Source: Oscillospiraceae bacterium
GTDB taxonomy: Bacteria; Bacillota; Clostridia; Oscillospirales; Oscillospiraceae
Length of the DNA: 64,000 nucleotides
NCBI GenBank assembly: GCA_017620525.1
Contig: JAGAUY010000045.1
Coordinates: 1 to 64,000 of the forward strand
Reading direction: 5' to 3'
A program made the translations under genes and the position numbers. The notes beneath the pieces are model-generated. The model was not told the origin of the DNA. It was given only the letters and a program-made list of their open reading frames with translations, and ran no database searches. Shown in pieces: positions 24,451-32,331 of this stretch. Every line of letters begins with the position of its first letter. Within the stretch, counting starts at the first letter, position 1.

Positions 24451-24524
24451 TCCAATCCTGCGGCGTTTGACCATGCACCGCCGACCAGGGTCAGAGCGAC
24501 ACCTGACTCGGCGTCTTTATTGGA
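24451..24524 (+). promoter_or_regulatory. Structured 5' leader of the yedF operon
   Basis: The leader between the predicted start site (about 24414) and ATG 24554 is about 140 nt. Outer stem TCCAAT (24451-24456)/ATTGGA (24519-24524) encloses CGCCGA (24479-24484)/TCGGCG (24508-24513) and GTCAG (24490-24494)/CTGAC (24503-24507). CGGCG at 24461-24465 can compete for the CGCCG strand, giving mutually exclusive folds. No known riboswitch class is recognised. Confidence 0.4.
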
Positions 24525-24553
24525 ATCTTTAAGGATTAAAGGAGAAATATATC

Positions 24554-25171
24554 ATGATCAAAGTTAATGCCATCGGCGATGCCTGCCCCATTCCCGTTGT
24601 GAAGACCCTGAATGCCATCAAGGAACTGAAGAACCCTGATGTAATCGAGACCATGGTCGATAATGAGACTGCCGTTCAGAACCTGACCCGCATGGCGGAC
24701 AAGAAGGGCTGTGCCGTCAAGTCTGAAAAGCTGGGTGAGAAGGAATTCAAGGTCACCATCACTGTGGGTGAAAGCGCTCTGAACCAGGACATCGACACTG
24801 AGAATGTCACCTGCGAGCTGCCCCGCAGCGGCAAGAAGAATACTGTGGTCGTTATCTCCTCCAAGGCAATGGGGCACGGCGGCGATGAGCTGGGCACCGC
24901 ACTGATGAAGGGCTTCATCTACGCGCTGAGCCAGCAGGAGCAGCTGCCCACCACCATCCTGTTCTACAACGGCGGTGCCAACATTCCTGTTGAGGGTTCC
25001 GTCTCTCTGGACGACCTGAAGAGCATGGAAGCCCAGGGAGTTGAGATTCTGACCTGCGGTACCTGCCTGAATTTCTATGGCCTGACGGATAAGCTGGCTG
25101 TTGGCGAGGTCACCAATATGTACACCATCGTCGAGAAGATGACCGGTGCGGACCTGATCGTGAAGCCCTGA
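24554..25171 (+). CDS. yedF: YedF-type sulfur/selenium carrier (TusA domain plus DsrE-like domain)
   Basis: A 205-residue two-domain protein. The N-terminal TusA/SirA-like fold has the sulfur-accepting C11 in ACPIPV. The C-terminal DsrE-like domain begins near residue 95 (KNTVVVISSKAMGHGGDELGTALMKGFIYAL) and carries ILTCGTCLNFYGL with a CxxC pair. This matches the family named selenium metabolism protein YedF, known for genomic linkage with SelD and selenium-dependent molybdenum hydroxylases. It is the first gene of a four-gene operon with a DUF3343 protein, an Fe-S activase and a cysteine desulfurase, so it probably relays persulfide or perselenide. selD is not in this window. Confidence 0.88.
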   Translation: MIKVNAIGDACPIPVVKTLNAIKELKNPDVIETMVDNETAVQNLTRMADKKGCAVKSEKLGEKEFKVTITVGESALNQDIDTENVTCELPRSGKKNTVVVISSKAMGHGGDELGTALMKGFIYALSQQEQLPTTILFYNGGANIPVEGSVSLDDLKSMEAQGVEILTCGTCLNFYGLTDKLAVGEVTNMYTIVEKMTGADLIVKP

Positions 25172-25175
25172 TGCC

Positions 25176-25412
25176 ATGCGCCAGAAGAAATCAACTCTGA
25201 TTATCACTTTCGCCACCACCACCCAGGCTATGGCGGTTGAGAAATTCTGTCAGGATCACGAGCTTCCCGGCAGAATCATCCCGGTTCCCCGGGAGATCAC
25301 CGCCGGCTGCGGCCTCAGCTGGAAAGCTGCTCCGGAAGATCGGGAGCGGCTTGCTGATGCGCTGCGCGACGGCGGTCTCGGCTGGGAAGAGATGCATATT
25401 ATTGAAATCTGA
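25176..25412 (+). CDS. DUF3343 protein (putative Se/S carrier-like), copy 1
   Basis: A 78-residue ferredoxin-like-fold protein whose Pfam family is described as putative Se/S carrier. The visible family signature is PREITAGCGLSWKA, with one conserved Cys-Gly (about residue 45) suited to carry a persulfide. It lies 4 nt after yedF and 9 nt before the activase. A second, divergent copy ends the regulon at 32011. Biochemical function is not established. Confidence 0.82.
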   Translation: MRQKKSTLIITFATTTQAMAVEKFCQDHELPGRIIPVPREITAGCGLSWKAAPEDRERLADALRDGGLGWEEMHIIEI

Positions 25413-25421
25413 GGTGGACAT

Positions 25422-26195
25422 ATGAAATACAATATCGGCATTGATATCGGTTCCACCTGCGCCAAGACCATTGTTCTGGACGAAAACAAACAGATCATCC
25501 ACCGCCTGCTCCAGCCTACTGGCTGGAGCAGCGTCGACACCGCAGAGTCGATCCGCAGCCAGTTGACTCAGCTGGGGATCGACTGGAACCAGGCGGCAGT
25601 CGTTGCCACGGGTTATGGCCGGATCTCCGTTCCCTATGCACATAAGTGTGTCACCGAGATCACCTGTCACGCCCGGGGTGCCTGCCATATCTTTAGGTCC
25701 GATAATCTGGTGGTCGTGGATATCGGCGGCCAGGATACCAAGCTGATCTGCGTGGAGGACGGCATGGTCAAGGACTTTATCATGAATGACAAGTGTTCTG
25801 CCGGTACCGGCCGCTTCCTGGAGATCATGGCCAATACTCTGGCGGTGAAGCCGGAGGAACTTTGCGAGCTGGCATCCAACGGCGGCGGTGTCTCCATCAG
25901 CTCCATGTGTACGGTCTTTGCCGAGTCTGAGGTCATCAGTCTCATCGGCAGGGGAGAGAAGAAGGAAAATATTGCCTTTGCTGTGGTAGATTCCATTGTC
26001 AAGAAGGTCGCTTCCCAGGCAGGAAGGCTGGATCTGAATAACAGCAAGGTCTGTCTCACTGGCGGCCTGTGCGATTTCGCATATCTGCGGACGAGCCTGG
26101 AAAAGAAGCTGGCAGTTCCTGTTTCGGCCTGTCCCGATGCCCGGTATGCCGGTGCCATCGGTGCTGCGCTCAGTGCGTCCTCAATCAGAAAGTGA
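25422..26195 (+). CDS. ATP-dependent Fe-S activase of the 2-hydroxyacyl-CoA dehydratase/double-cubane system (BadF/HgdC family)
   Basis: A 257-residue ASKHA-fold ATPase that forms a homodimer bridged by one [4Fe-4S] cluster and injects a low-potential electron into its partner reductase upon ATP hydrolysis. Phosphate motif DIGSTCAKT (residues 8-16) and DIGGQDTK (100-107) are seen. The cluster cysteines are C125 in NDKCSAGTGRF and C163 in SMCTVFAESEV. The likely partner is the dehydratase-family protein at 30744, which lies in a separate operon with the same promoter type. Family members are E. coli YjiL and Clostridium HgdC. Confidence 0.93.
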   Translation: MKYNIGIDIGSTCAKTIVLDENKQIIHRLLQPTGWSSVDTAESIRSQLTQLGIDWNQAAVVATGYGRISVPYAHKCVTEITCHARGACHIFRSDNLVVVDIGGQDTKLICVEDGMVKDFIMNDKCSAGTGRFLEIMANTLAVKPEELCELASNGGGVSISSMCTVFAESEVISLIGRGEKKENIAFAVVDSIVKKVASQAGRLDLNNSKVCLTGGLCDFAYLRTSLEKKLAVPVSACPDARYAGAIGAALSASSIRK

Positions 26196-26202
26196 GGCAA
26201 AT

Positions 26203-27339
26203 ATGATCTATCTGGACAATGCGGCAACCACGCTGCAAAAACCCCAGTGCGTCATCGATGCAGTAGTCAGGGCCATGAATTCTATGGGCAATGCTTCCCG
26301 CGGCGCCCACAGCAGCTCGCTGTCCGCTTCCCGTGTGGTCTATGATACCCGGTGCAAGATCGCGAAGCTTTTCGGTTGCAGCCGCGCGGACCATGTGGTT
26401 TTCACCTGTAATTCCACGGAAGCGCTGAACATTGCGCTTGGCGGTCTTTTTGTGTCCGGTGATCATGTGATCACTACGGATCTTGAGCACAACAGTGTGC
26501 TTCGACCGTTGTACCGCTTGGAAAAGGAAGGAATCATTTCCCTGAACTTTGTTCCCGCGGATGTGAAAGGACGCCCGGATTATTCTGCTTTCGAGACGCT
26601 GATCCGTCGCAATACGAAGGCCATTGTCTGCACCCACGCATCCAATCTGACCGGCAATATGATCGATCTGGAGAGGGTTGGAAGAATCGCCCGCGATCAC
26701 GGGATCCTGCTCGTTGTGGATGCATCCCAGACTGCCGGCGCGGTACCCATCGATATGGAGCGGATGAACATTGATGTCCTTTGTTTTACCGGCCACAAGG
26801 GCCTCATGGCGCCCCAGGGTACCGGCGGACTGTGTATCCGGGAAGGGGTTGAGATCCGCCCGTTCAAGGTTGGCGGTTCCGGTGTCCATTCCTATGATAA
26901 AGAGCAGCCTTCTGCGTATCCCACCCGCCTGGAGGCAGGTACGCTGAATTCCCACGGCATTGCAGGCTTGTCCGCAGCGCTGGACTATTTGAATGAAGTG
27001 GGTATCGAAACAATCCGCAGCAAGGAAACCATGCTGATGCAGCGGTTTTATGAGGGAGTCTCCCGCTTGGACGGCATTACAGTCTATGGCGATTTTGACT
27101 TTGAGCGCACCGCAGTCGTGACGTTGAACATCGGTGATGAGGATTCGGCGATCATCTCCGATGTGCTGTACGAGGATTATGGTATTGCGACCCGTCCCGG
27201 CGCCCATTGTGCGCCCCGGATGCACGAGGCACTCGGAACTACCGAGCAGGGCGCTGTCCGCTTCAGTTTTTCCTGGTTTAATACAGAGGAAGAAGTGGAT
27301 GAAGCCATCCGCGCCGTGGCGGAACTTGCAGAATCCTGA
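26203..27339 (+). CDS. Class V aminotransferase, cysteine desulfurase family (EF2568-like)
   Basis: A 378-residue PLP enzyme that takes sulfur or selenium from (seleno)cysteine as an enzyme-bound persulfide. The N-terminus is MIYLDNAATTLQKP, the PLP lysine K199 lies in FTGHKGLMAPQGTG, and the substrate cysteine C336 lies in RPGAHCAPRMHEALGT. The pattern resembles the cysteine desulfurase subfamily previously linked to selenium-dependent molybdenum hydroxylase loci rather than IscS or SufS. It probably charges YedF and/or DUF3343. ATG 26203 follows a GTGAGG site. It ends at a strong terminator. Confidence 0.88.
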   Translation: MIYLDNAATTLQKPQCVIDAVVRAMNSMGNASRGAHSSSLSASRVVYDTRCKIAKLFGCSRADHVVFTCNSTEALNIALGGLFVSGDHVITTDLEHNSVLRPLYRLEKEGIISLNFVPADVKGRPDYSAFETLIRRNTKAIVCTHASNLTGNMIDLERVGRIARDHGILLVVDASQTAGAVPIDMERMNIDVLCFTGHKGLMAPQGTGGLCIREGVEIRPFKVGGSGVHSYDKEQPSAYPTRLEAGTLNSHGIAGLSAALDYLNEVGIETIRSKETMLMQRFYEGVSRLDGITVYGDFDFERTAVVTLNIGDEDSAIISDVLYEDYGIATRPGAHCAPRMHEALGTTEQGAVRFSFSWFNTEEEVDEAIRAVAELAES

Positions 27340-27343
27340 CATG

Positions 27344-27382
27344 AATAATACCCATCCTTTAGCGGGGATGGGTATTATTTTC
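27344..27382 (+). terminator. Terminator of the yedF operon
   Basis: AATAATACCCATCC (27344-27357) pairs with GGATGGGTATTATT (27366-27379), followed by a T-rich run. Confidence 0.88.
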
Positions 27383-27420
27383 TTTTTTGATAAAATGTAA
27401 AAATACATTAATAAATCATA

Positions 27421-27450
27421 TTTAACATTTGGCGTTTCCTGTGATATACT
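27421..27450 (+). promoter_or_regulatory. Regulon promoter 2 (upstream of the ABC importer)
   Basis: TTTAAC (27421-27426), 18-nt spacer, TATACT (27445-27450) with extended TG. AATAAATCATA lies immediately upstream. Same architecture as 24378 and 30674. Confidence 0.78.
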
Positions 27451-27489
27451 TGCGGAAATAGTAAAATTTGAAGGGAGTGTACCTGTCCT

Positions 27490-28539
27490 GTGAGTCACAA
27501 GGAAAACATTTCTGTCGATGGTAAGCTTACCCGGCAGCAGCTGAAAGAGCTGGAAACGAAGAAAATGACTCCGCTGCAGAAATTTTTTGAGTTGGTGATC
27601 ATGATTTTGCCCCTGGTATGCGGTATTATTGCCATCCTGGAGTATAAGCTGATTCCGGACAAGAGCATGAACAACAATCCCAATACCTATCTGTGGGTAT
27701 TGGTCGGACTGGTGATTGCCTACAATGTTTATGGCTGGTTTTCTGCATACAGGCGTGTTAAGGGCGACAAGTCTGTCTACGAGAAGCTGCGCTTCCGTGC
27801 CCCGCTGTATTCCGCGCTGTTTCTGCTGCTGGCCTTCTATGATTACATGACCATTAAAACCGGTGTGCTGACCCAGCCTTTTGTTCCCTGCATGAACTTC
27901 ATCCTTAATGCAGCGATCAGAGACTATAAGATGATTCTTGAGTGCACGGTACATACCCTCTGGCTGCTGTTCCTGGGCTATACCAGCGGTGTCGTTTTGG
28001 GCCTGATCACTGGCATTACCTGCGGCTATTCCAAGCGCTGCCGCTATTGGGTGGATCCGGTCATCAAGTTCCTTGGCCCCATCCCCACGTCCACCTGGAT
28101 CCCCATCATGATGGTCGTGGCGTCTTCTCTGTTCGGCGGCGCCGTGTTTATCATTGCCCTGGGTTCCTGGTTTGCTGTCACCGTGGCATCCATGACCGGC
28201 ATTTCCAATGTGGATAAGGATTACTTTGAAGCTGCCCGCACCCTCGGCGCCACTGGCCGCCAGCTGGTATTCCGTGTTGCCATTCCCCATGCAATGCCCT
28301 CTATTCTTTCCGGCTGCACTCAGGCAATGAGCAGTTCCTGCACCGCCATCATGATCGCGGAGATGCTGGGTGTCAAGGCGGGCCTCGGCTGGTATATGAA
28401 CTGGTCCAAGTCCTGGGCCAGCTATGATAAGATGTTTGCCGCCCTGTTTGTGATCTGCATCATTTTCACCCTGGTTACCAAGGGACTGGAAGCCGTCAAG
28501 CGGCATGTGCTGCGCTGGCAGAATGGAGCTGAGAAGTAA
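27490..28539 (+). CDS. ABC importer permease (nitrate/taurine/sulfonate type)
   Basis: A 349-residue inner-membrane permease. It has an N-terminal cytoplasmic stretch, about seven hydrophobic segments and the coupling loop EAARTLGATGRQLVFRVAIPHAMP (about residues 247-270), as in SsuC/TauC/NrtB. It is longer than the usual 250-280 residues because of an N-terminal extension with two to three extra helices. The start is GTG 27490. Its stop overlaps the ATPase start (TAATG). The substrate class (sulfonate, nitrate/cyanate, thiamine precursor, other) cannot be settled from sequence. Confidence 0.9.
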   Translation: MSHKENISVDGKLTRQQLKELETKKMTPLQKFFELVIMILPLVCGIIAILEYKLIPDKSMNNNPNTYLWVLVGLVIAYNVYGWFSAYRRVKGDKSVYEKLRFRAPLYSALFLLLAFYDYMTIKTGVLTQPFVPCMNFILNAAIRDYKMILECTVHTLWLLFLGYTSGVVLGLITGITCGYSKRCRYWVDPVIKFLGPIPTSTWIPIMMVVASSLFGGAVFIIALGSWFAVTVASMTGISNVDKDYFEAARTLGATGRQLVFRVAIPHAMPSILSGCTQAMSSSCTAIMIAEMLGVKAGLGWYMNWSKSWASYDKMFAALFVICIIFTLVTKGLEAVKRHVLRWQNGAEK

Positions 28540-29315
28540 TGGAAGAAAAGAAAGTAGTTCTGAAGCTTGAGAATGTATCCAAGAGCTTCGCAAAAGTTGA
28601 AAATGATGATGTCACCCATGCGCTGTCTTCCGTCAGCACCATCATGGAGAGCGGCGAATTCATCAGCCTGGTCGGTCCTTCCGGCTGCGGTAAGTCCACC
28701 ATCCTTCGTCTGGTTGCCGGCCTGATCCATCCCACCACCGGTTCCGTAACCGTTGATGGAAAGGAAGTGGAAGGTCCCGCTCCTGACCGGGGCATGGTTT
28801 TTCAGAAGCCAACATTGTTCCCCTGGCTGACGGTTGAAAAGAATATCGCATTCAGCCTGCAGATGCAGGGCAAGCTCAAGGGCAACGAGGATCGGGTGGA
28901 AGAGATGATCAAGGTAATCGGTCTGGAAAACTTCCGGGAGGATTATCCCGCCCAGCTTTCCGGCGGTATGGCGCAGCGTGTTGCGCTGGTCCGTTCTCTG
29001 ATCAATGAGCCTAATATCCTGCTGCTGGATGAACCGCTGGGCGCGCTGGACGCCTTCACCCGTATGAATATGCAGGATGAGATCCTGAAGATCTGGCGCA
29101 AGCGCAAGCAGCTGGCCATCATGGTCACTCACGATGTTGACGAGGCCATTTACATGGGTACCCGTGTTCTGGTTATGGACGCCAACCCCGGCCGCATTGT
29201 TGCAGACATCAAGATTGAAGAGGAGTTCCCCAGAGACCGTTCCTCCGCTGCGTTCGTTGCCTATCGTAACGACATCCTGAACAAGCTTCACTTTGGCGGA
29301 AATAAGGCCGAATGA
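28539..29315 (+). CDS. ABC importer ATPase (SsuB/TauB-like)
   Basis: A 258-residue ATP-binding subunit. Walker [10 protein letters not shown] (about 47-55), Q-loop [13 protein letters not shown], signature [15 protein letters not shown], Walker [13 protein letters not shown] and switch His VTHDVDEA are all intact. FPWLTV after the Q-loop is characteristic of SsuB/TauB/NrtD ATPases. It is co-transcribed with the permease and receptor. Confidence 0.94.
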   Translation: MEEKKVVLKLENVSKSFAKVENDDVTHALSSVSTIMESGEFISLVGPSGCGKSTILRLVAGLIHPTTGSVTVDGKEVEGPAPDRGMVFQKPTLFPWLTVEKNIAFSLQMQGKLKGNEDRVEEMIKVIGLENFREDYPAQLSGGMAQRVALVRSLINEPNILLLDEPLGALDAFTRMNMQDEILKIWRKRKQLAIMVTHDVDEAIYMGTRVLVMDANPGRIVADIKIEEEFPRDRSSAAFVAYRNDILNKLHFGGNKAE

Positions 29316-29377
29316 TCCGATTGTTTTCATATGCATTCCGCATTTGAAGAATAAAAACTATAAGAGGAGAAACACAA

Positions 29378-30574
29378 ATGAACGCAAAGAAGATTTTTGC
29401 ACTGCTGCTGGCTATGGTCATGGTTCTGTCCATGGCAGCCTGCACTCCCGACCCCGAGGGTCAGCTGGAAGGCGACCTGAACAATGACGGCCAGATCGAA
29501 ATGGGTCAGGACGGCGTTGAAGTTGAAGTCAATGTTTCCGATGTCCACATGGACGCTGCCGAAGCATTTGCTGCCGGCAACTGGGAAGCACTGTTCACCC
29601 CTGTGGACATGGAAGGCCGCGCCATTGATATGGCTGATTTTGACCTGACTCCCTCCGAGGAAGAGCTGGAAGCCATGAAGAACGAGCCGGCTTACGGTCA
29701 GCCCGTCAAGTACTACATGTCCGACGGCTGCACCTCCGGCCCCACCGTGGCAGACGACCAGGGTTTCTATGCAGAAGCCGGTCTGACCGCTGAAGGCTTC
29801 AAGGGCACTTCCTACACCGAAGCTCTGGGTACCCAGCAGGCTACCGTCGCTGTCGGTCACATCGCAACCATGCTGGTTCCCATCACCAACGGCGTTGACC
29901 TGACCTTCGTCGGCGGCGCTCACATCGGCTGCAAGACCCTGTACGTCCTGGCTGATTCCGAGTACAAGACCACTGAGGACCTGAAGGGAACCCAGATTTC
30001 CGTCCCCAACGGCATCGGTGCATCCGACTACAACATCACCTGTCTGCTGCTGGATGCTGACGGCATCAACCCTCAGACCGATGTGACCCTGACTCAGGTT
30101 TCCTCCGACGCCTGTGTTACCGCTATGGAAAACGGCGAGATCTCCGCTGCTCTGCTGTCCGATACCTTTGCCTATGCCATGGTTAAGGAAGGCAAGCTGC
30201 GCGCTGTCCGCTCCCTGCTGGACTCCGACTTCGCGGATGAGAACTGCTGTGTCATCGCTATGAACCGCACCTTCGTTCAGGAGAACCCTGTCCATGCCAA
30301 GAAGATCGTTCAGGCTGTTCAGAAGGCACACGCATGGATGCGTGAGAACACCGAAGAGGCTACTCAGCTGCTGCTGGATCGCGGCTGGAACGGTGGCGAC
30401 TTCGATATGAATGTCATGATCAACAACTCTCTGCAGTTCGGCCTGGCTGAGGATTTCACTGCTGTCTCCCTGCGCGACGTGGTTGACCGTTATGTCCGTC
30501 TGGGTCTGATCACTTCTATGGATGACGTTGATGCCATCATGGAGCTGGCCTGGATCCCTGTTCTGGGCGGTTAA
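29378..30574 (+). CDS. ABC importer substrate-binding lipoprotein (NMT1/SsuA-like)
   Basis: A 398-residue exported lipoprotein. The signal peptide ends in the lipobox MAAC (C22). An acidic linker (EGQLEGDLNNDGQIEMGQDG) follows, and then an NMT1/SsuA-type binding fold (GFYAEAGLTAEGFKG, LGTQQATVAVGHIATML, VPNGIGASDYNITCLLLDADGI). Besides the lipidated cysteine, six more cysteines occur in the mature domain (in DGCTSG, GCKTL, TCLLL, DACVT, ENCCV). This is unusual for a receptor of this type and may reflect a thiol, metal or metalloid ligand. It is the last gene of the importer operon. Confidence 0.87.
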   Translation: MNAKKIFALLLAMVMVLSMAACTPDPEGQLEGDLNNDGQIEMGQDGVEVEVNVSDVHMDAAEAFAAGNWEALFTPVDMEGRAIDMADFDLTPSEEELEAMKNEPAYGQPVKYYMSDGCTSGPTVADDQGFYAEAGLTAEGFKGTSYTEALGTQQATVAVGHIATMLVPITNGVDLTFVGGAHIGCKTLYVLADSEYKTTEDLKGTQISVPNGIGASDYNITCLLLDADGINPQTDVTLTQVSSDACVTAMENGEISAALLSDTFAYAMVKEGKLRAVRSLLDSDFADENCCVIAMNRTFVQENPVHAKKIVQAVQKAHAWMRENTEEATQLLLDRGWNGGDFDMNVMINNSLQFGLAEDFTAVSLRDVVDRYVRLGLITSMDDVDAIMELAWIPVLGG

Positions 30575-30597
30575 TTGAAACATTCCCGGATCTGACA

Positions 30598-30636
30598 AAT
30601 CCCGCTTACCCTTTTGGGTAAGCGGGATTATTTATT
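30598..30636 (+). terminator. Terminator of the importer operon
   Basis: AATCCCGCTTACCC (30598-30611) pairs with GGGTAAGCGGGATT (30616-30629), then ATTTATT. Confidence 0.88.
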
Positions 30637-30673
30637 GAACCTATAAATAAATCGTATATATTAATAATCAATA

Positions 30674-30703
30674 TTTAACTTTCACCAGTAATTGTGCTAA
30701 ACT
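30674..30703 (+). promoter_or_regulatory. Regulon promoter 3 (upstream of the double-cubane-type reductase)
   Basis: TTTAAC (30674-30679), 18-nt spacer, TAAACT (30698-30703) with extended TG. TTAATAATCAATA lies immediately upstream. Same architecture as 24378 and 27421. Confidence 0.75.
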
Positions 30704-30743
30704 GACAAAAGAAAAGCACAAATTACAAATGGAGGTAGTAATT

Positions 30744-32018
30744 ATGTCCGATTATGTACAGATGTGGAAAGATCTCGGTATGGATCTTGAAACCCATGAC
30801 CTGCTGTGTCAGGTCCTGCCTACCGCTGTGGGCGATGTTTACCTGACCCAGGAGAACCGTCCCAAGGCGATGGATTTCTGGGATTTGGTTATTTCCGAGG
30901 TTCACGGCATTCGTCCTGCTGAATTGATCGCTGCTCAGAAGGAAGGCCGCAAGGTTTTCGGTACCTTCTGTGTTTATGTTCCCGATGAAGTGGTTGTTGC
31001 TGCCAACGGCATTGTTACTGGTTTGTGCGGAGGCAGCCAGTTCTGGGTTCCCGGCGGCGAGACTGTTCTGCCCAAGTCCACCTGTCCTCTGGTCAAGGCA
31101 TCCGTCGGTGCAAGACTGGGCAAGACCTGTCCGTTCTTCCGCATCGCAGATATGTATGTCGGTGAAACCACCTGCGACGGCAAGAAGAAGGCCTATGAGA
31201 TCCTGGGCGAAGATGTTCCCATGTACATTATGGATGTTCCTCAGATGAAGCGTGAGAAGGACATCCTGAAATGGAAGGATGAGATCGCTGAATTTGCCAA
31301 GACTGTTGAAGAATTCACTGGCAATGAGATCACCTCCGAAAAGCTCAGCGAAGCCATTCATATCATCAACGAAAAGCGTAAAGCTCTGCAGAGAGTCTAT
31401 GACTGCCGCAAATCCGAGTGCCTGCCCATTTCCGGCCGCGATGCTCTGCTGATGACGCAGATCTCTTTCTTCGATGATCCCGTCCGCTGCGCTCAGATGT
31501 GCAACCGTCTGGCTGACGAACTGGAGCAGAGAATCGCAGACGGTGTCAGCGTTGTTCCTGCCGGCACCAAACGTATCCTGATCACCGGTACGCCTCTGGC
31601 AGTTCCCAACTGGAAGCTGCACAACATCATTGAGACCAGCGGCGCTGCTGTTGTCTGCGAGGAGATGTGCACTGGCACGCGTTACTTTGAGAATCTGGTT
31701 GATGAGTCCAAGACCACTCTGGATGAACAGTTCATGGCCCTGTCCGAGCGTTACATGAAGACCAACTGCGCCTGTTTCACTCCCAATACCGGCCGTATCG
31801 ACGACATCCTGCGTCTTTGCAAGGAATATAAGGTGGATGGCGTCATCGACTGCAGCCTGAAGTTCTGCTGCCTGTATGACACGGAGAAGTATTCCGTCAG
31901 CCGCGCACTGAAGGAAGCGGGCATCCCCGTCCTGAGCCTGGAAACCGATTATACCGATACCGATGCCGAGCAGCTGCGTACCAGAATCGGTGCATTTGTG
32001 GAAATGCTCAATGGCTGA
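30744..32018 (+). CDS. 2-hydroxyacyl-CoA dehydratase-family protein, probable double-cubane cluster protein (YjiM-like)
   Basis: A 424-residue HgdB/FldB/YjiM-fold iron-sulfur protein with 18 cysteines (including C76, C95, C114, C129, C144, C305, C309, C342, C344, C370, C375, C376). True dehydratases are two different subunits beside a CoA transferase. Here there is one subunit and no CoA-transferase or acyl-CoA dehydrogenase in the window, which fits the homodimeric double-cubane [8Fe-9S] proteins that use an ATPase activator to reduce small molecules. Electrons would come from the activase at 25422. ATG 30744 follows GGAGG; an in-frame ATG at 30729 overlaps that site. The next gene overlaps by 8 nt. 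The physiological substrate is unknown. Confidence 0.87.
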   Translation: MSDYVQMWKDLGMDLETHDLLCQVLPTAVGDVYLTQENRPKAMDFWDLVISEVHGIRPAELIAAQKEGRKVFGTFCVYVPDEVVVAANGIVTGLCGGSQFWVPGGETVLPKSTCPLVKASVGARLGKTCPFFRIADMYVGETTCDGKKKAYEILGEDVPMYIMDVPQMKREKDILKWKDEIAEFAKTVEEFTGNEITSEKLSEAIHIINEKRKALQRVYDCRKSECLPISGRDALLMTQISFFDDPVRCAQMCNRLADELEQRIADGVSVVPAGTKRILITGTPLAVPNWKLHNIIETSGAAVVCEEMCTGTRYFENLVDESKTTLDEQFMALSERYMKTNCACFTPNTGRIDDILRLCKEYKVDGVIDCSLKFCCLYDTEKYSVSRALKEAGIPVLSLETDYTDTDAEQLRTRIGAFVEMLNG

Positions 32019-32283
32019 TTCCGATATTCGGTATTATATTCTCTTCGAGAATTATGAACAGGGACTTGCGCTTCATGATCTCTTGTCGTCCAATGATATC
32101 AAAAACCGTATCGCGCCGGCGCCCCGCGCCATACAGGGAAAACTCAGCTGCGGTATGTCGCTGCTGATCGAACCGACTGATATTGATGCGGTGCGGGCCT
32201 GTATCGCTGAACACAATCCTGCTTATTATGATATCGTCCCCCTGGAAGGTCAGATCAAGTCCCACCGGGATAAATACTGCTGA
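32011..32283 (+). CDS. DUF3343 protein (putative Se/S carrier-like), copy 2
   Basis: A 90-residue relative of the protein at 25176. PAPRAIQGKLSCGMSLLIEP aligns with PREITAGCGLSW and keeps the single Cys-Gly (about residue 49). Unlike copy 1 it ends in Tyr-Cys, an exposed C-terminal cysteine. The start is ATG 32011, overlapping the reductase stop by 8 nt, so the two are made together. It may deliver sulfur or selenium to, or take it from, the dehydratase-family reductase. Function is inferred only. Confidence 0.82.
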   Translation: MADSDIRYYILFENYEQGLALHDLLSSNDIKNRIAPAPRAIQGKLSCGMSLLIEPTDIDAVRACIAEHNPAYYDIVPLEGQIKSHRDKYC

Positions 32284-32285
32284 TA

Positions 32286-32323
32286 AAAAGAGCCTTCACC
32301 GCAGCTGCGGTGAAGGCTTTTTT
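32286..32323. terminator. Bidirectional terminator
   Basis: AGCCTTCACCGCA (32291-32303) pairs with TGCGGTGAAGGCT (32306-32318). A and T runs on both sides serve the regulon and the convergent molybdenum operon. Confidence 0.9.
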
Positions 32324-32331
32324 GCAGTTGT

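Noticed and set aside
26185..28593. Very long open frame (about 800 codons) on the minus strand
   Set aside because: It is antisense to the desulfurase and ABC permease genes, whose motifs are intact. It crosses a terminator and promoter and contains low-complexity His/Gln-rich translation typical of a shadow frame.
30744..32018. Ordinary (R)-2-hydroxyacyl-CoA dehydratase
   Set aside because: Only one subunit is present and no CoA-transferase, acyl-CoA dehydrogenase or substrate dehydrogenase is nearby; a double-cubane-type protein fits better.
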